Shown here piece after piece: positions 4,812 to 6,341 of a stretch of DNA of 6,341 nucleotides (its first letter is position 1; each line of letters starts with the position of its first letter). The notes under the pieces are model-generated. The model was not told the origin of the DNA. It was given only the letters and a program-made list of their open reading frames with translations, and did no database searches. This DNA is from Comamonas sp. (lineage in GTDB: Bacteria; Pseudomonadota; Gammaproteobacteria; Burkholderiales; Burkholderiaceae_C), in contig JAHAYB010000039.1 of the NCBI GenBank assembly GCA_018384835.1, positions 1 through 6,341 of the forward strand. The letters run 5' to 3'. The translations under genes and the position numbers were made by a program.

Positions 4812-6317
4812 TCATTTCCTTTGATTTTTTCTTTTATCTTGCTTCCGTGAATGTATGCTTGGCGCACCAGAAGCAGCAGCGGGCACAAGGTGCGAAGGCG
4901 CATATGACTTGGAATCTTGCGTGTTCAGGCCAAGAGACTGCGCCTTGGTGCGTAGGTTGATGTCATTGCTCACAAACAAAACATCATTCAGCCGAAAGAA
5001 TAACGCCGTTGAAAGAATGGCATGGTCGGGCTGCCTGGCATCCCATTCAGCAGGCAGTAAGGCTGCGTAGTCTGTTTCATGGCGGATACGGGACGCGCTT
5101 GCATCCAACTGGCGAATGGCCGCGCGCGCCTTGACCGCGCGAGCCTCATCTTCACTGCTCTTCAAACCATCCAACTCGCTCAGCACACGAAGCGGCACCA
5201 CCAAAATATCGTTGGAGATCAGACCATGCAAAAGCTCAGGATGCTCCATCAGAGCGCTGGTATCCACTACGACGATACGATGCCCAATCTCGACTGGAGC
5301 CAGCTTCTCTTGCGCCAGAAGGCCCCAGCTTTCTACCTCTTCATTCAACGCATCCCAGAGGAGTGACGATACGTTTAGAGTGTGGAGATTCCCCGCAGCT
5401 TTGCGCCAAGTGCGAACAGCATCCAAGGCATGAGGGGTCAAGGTGCGCACATCCATTTGGCTATTACCAGCCGCTTTCAACGCCTGTTCGCCAATACTCC
5501 GATAAACGTCCTGAACGGCTTTCTGTATATCTTGCATCGGCTGCTGTATGGCGTGCGGGCCATACAGCTTCAACTCTTTGCGCTCCAATGCGTGTTCCAG
5601 CCACACTTGCCGCAATGCGATGGAGAGCAGTTCTTCTGGAATTTCAGTGGTGGAAGGCAAGGCAGATCGCAGCTTTGCCAATGACTCCAAGGCGCGAATG
5701 GGCGCCGCATGATGCAGTAGCGCGGCTTGCAGAGGCACAGCCTTGTCAGCAGGCAGCATCTGAGCCACCTGAGTCAAAAGAGAAGCGACTTCTTCAGGCT
5801 CAAGCTGATTGGGCGTATGCCTCAACGATTCATCAATGGCTCTTGCCAGAGATACTTCCCACGCAGGTTTCCAGTCTTTCCCACCAGGCCGCCACAAACC
5901 AATTGCTTGTGTAGCGGGTTCGACCAATGCAATCAGATCGCCCAGTGGCTGTTTAGCACGTGTGGCAAGCCACGGCCACACCGTTTCGCCGAGTGCATCG
6001 ACATCCCGCCATGCCACGGGCATGAAGGCAATGCGTGGGTCATCAGAGTGCTCGCAAGCCCCTTCTAAATCTCTGCGCAGCTTGGCCCAAAGCTCGGTTG
6101 CAGCCTGGTCGTTCAAAGTTACCGCCAGGCCACACAGGCGCGGCTGCCCGGCCCAATAGAGGCGGAGGTTACCGGCTACTTCTACTTGAACGCTCGCCCC
6201 ATCGATCTGAGGCAGAGACAAGCTACGAAATCCCGTCGTAATTCCTGCCGGAGTGGGCACGAGCAGTGTGAACACGGGCGATTGTTTGCCATTTGCAACC
6301 AGTTCTGGCGCGTTCAC
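4812..6317 (-). CDS. large protein with C-terminal PIN-type nuclease domain; start uncertain
   Basis: 501 residues counted from a GTG at 6317. The C-terminal domain (about 345-465) has the four PIN acidic positions: D352 in VVVDTSA, E381 in LSELDGLK, D431 in PDHAIL and D452 in SNDINLR. These would bind Mg/Mn and cut RNA; the VVDTS...SELDGLK...SNDxNLR pattern is closest to the PhoH-associated/Smg6-like PIN branch rather than short VapC toxins. The tail (490-501) is strongly basic and may bind nucleic acid. The N-terminal 340 residues are unrecognised: a strand-rich part (15-70) with VPTPAG, then mainly helices (155-335). It is far longer than a VapC toxin, and no antitoxin-like gene adjoins it. 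The start is not settled: no Shine-Dalgarno site precedes the GTG, and the frame stays open for eight more codons to the window edge, so the protein may begin outside. It is the first visible gene of a coupled run. Confidence 0.85.
   Translation of the reverse strand: MNAPELVANGKQSPVFTLLVPTPAGITTGFRSLSLPQIDGASVQVEVAGNLRLYWAGQPRLCGLAVTLNDQAATELWAKLRRDLEGACEHSDDPRIAFMPVAWRDVDALGETVWPWLATRAKQPLGDLIALVEPATQAIGLWRPGGKDWKPAWEVSLARAIDESLRHTPNQLEPEEVASLLTQVAQMLPADKAVPLQAALLHHAAPIRALESLAKLRSALPSTTEIPEELLSIALRQVWLEHALERKELKLYGPHAIQQPMQDIQKAVQDVYRSIGEQALKAAGNSQMDVRTLTPHALDAVRTWRKAAGNLHTLNVSSLLWDALNEEVESWGLLAQEKLAPVEIGHRIVVVDTSALMEHPELLHGLISNDILVVPLRVLSELDGLKSSEDEARAVKARAAIRQLDASASRIRHETDYAALLPAEWDARQPDHAILSTALFFRLNDVLFVSNDINLRTKAQSLGLNTQDSKSYAPSHLVPAAASGAPSIHSRKQDKRKNQRK
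4817..4822 (-). promoter_or_regulatory. ribosome-binding site that decides the coiled-coil gene start
   Basis: AAAGGA on the minus strand lies nine bases before the ATG at 4807, inside the last codons of the PIN gene. It supports 4807 over the upstream in-frame ATG at 4903 and places the two genes four bases apart. Confidence 0.6.
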
Positions 6318-6341
6318 TTCAGACGATAAAACGATAGTGGG

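Noticed and set aside
4808..4840. T-rich plus-strand run that could be a terminator tail
   Set aside because: It has no preceding hairpin and is explained by Lys- and Arg-rich codons at the end of the PIN gene on the opposite strand.
4808..4903. Upstream ATG start at 4903 for the coiled-coil protein
   Set aside because: It would add 32 residues overlapping the PIN gene and has no better ribosome-binding site; AAAGGA nine bases before 4807 supports the shorter form.
5363..5914. Plus-strand open frame of 183 codons opposite the PIN gene
   Set aside because: It is antisense to the PIN protein gene, whose frame carries ordered catalytic residues; the antisense product is rich in His, Arg, Pro and Ser and looks like a shadow.
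4812..6317. Toxin-antitoxin VapBC locus
   Set aside because: The PIN protein is several times longer than VapC and no small DNA-binding antitoxin gene lies upstream or downstream in the visible sequence.

Overview
Every gene I can support in this window lies on the minus strand, so transcription runs from the high-numbered end to the low-numbered end. Gene packing is very tight: starts and stops overlap or lie a few bases apart, Shine-Dalgarno sites are recognisable, and one gene uses a GTG start. The mid-to-high G+C look and codon use suggest a proteobacterium, probably gamma or beta, but nothing here fixes the taxon. There is no rRNA, tRNA, transposase, integrase or CRISPR array.

Module A (6341 down to 1214) holds four translationally coupled genes. 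The first encodes a roughly 500-residue protein with a C-terminal PIN-type nuclease domain; its frame is still open at the window edge, so the true start may lie outside. The second encodes a 381-residue coiled-coil-rich protein with a small C-terminal alpha/beta domain. The third encodes a 620-residue AAA+ protein: a ClpB-D2-like motor with all catalytic motifs sits behind an unusual N-terminal half that lacks a Walker A. The fourth encodes a 194-residue 4Fe-4S single-cluster protein of the NrdG/PflA activating-enzyme type. The gaps and overlaps are 4 bases each, so the four products probably act together. I cannot match this gene set to a system whose function I know. A reasonable inference is a remodelling ATPase that, with a coiled-coil adaptor, controls an RNase-like PIN effector, with the Fe-S enzyme making a modification or sensing redox state.

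Module B (1238 down to 1) starts with a 50-codon reading frame that bridges what would otherwise be a 117-base gap. It overlaps both the Fe-S gene upstream and the radical SAM gene downstream. A 342-residue radical SAM enzyme follows, with a CxxxCxxC cluster motif and a C-terminal end that resembles a SPASM domain stripped of its cysteines. At the very edge (71 to 1) the first 23 codons of a further gene appear, joined by an ATGA overlap. Its N-terminus, MIDSHSHTFYS..., reads like a PHP-family metal-dependent phosphoesterase. Whether module B belongs to the same operon as module A is unresolved: the bridging frame argues for continuity, and a weak promoter-like pair inside it argues for some independence.
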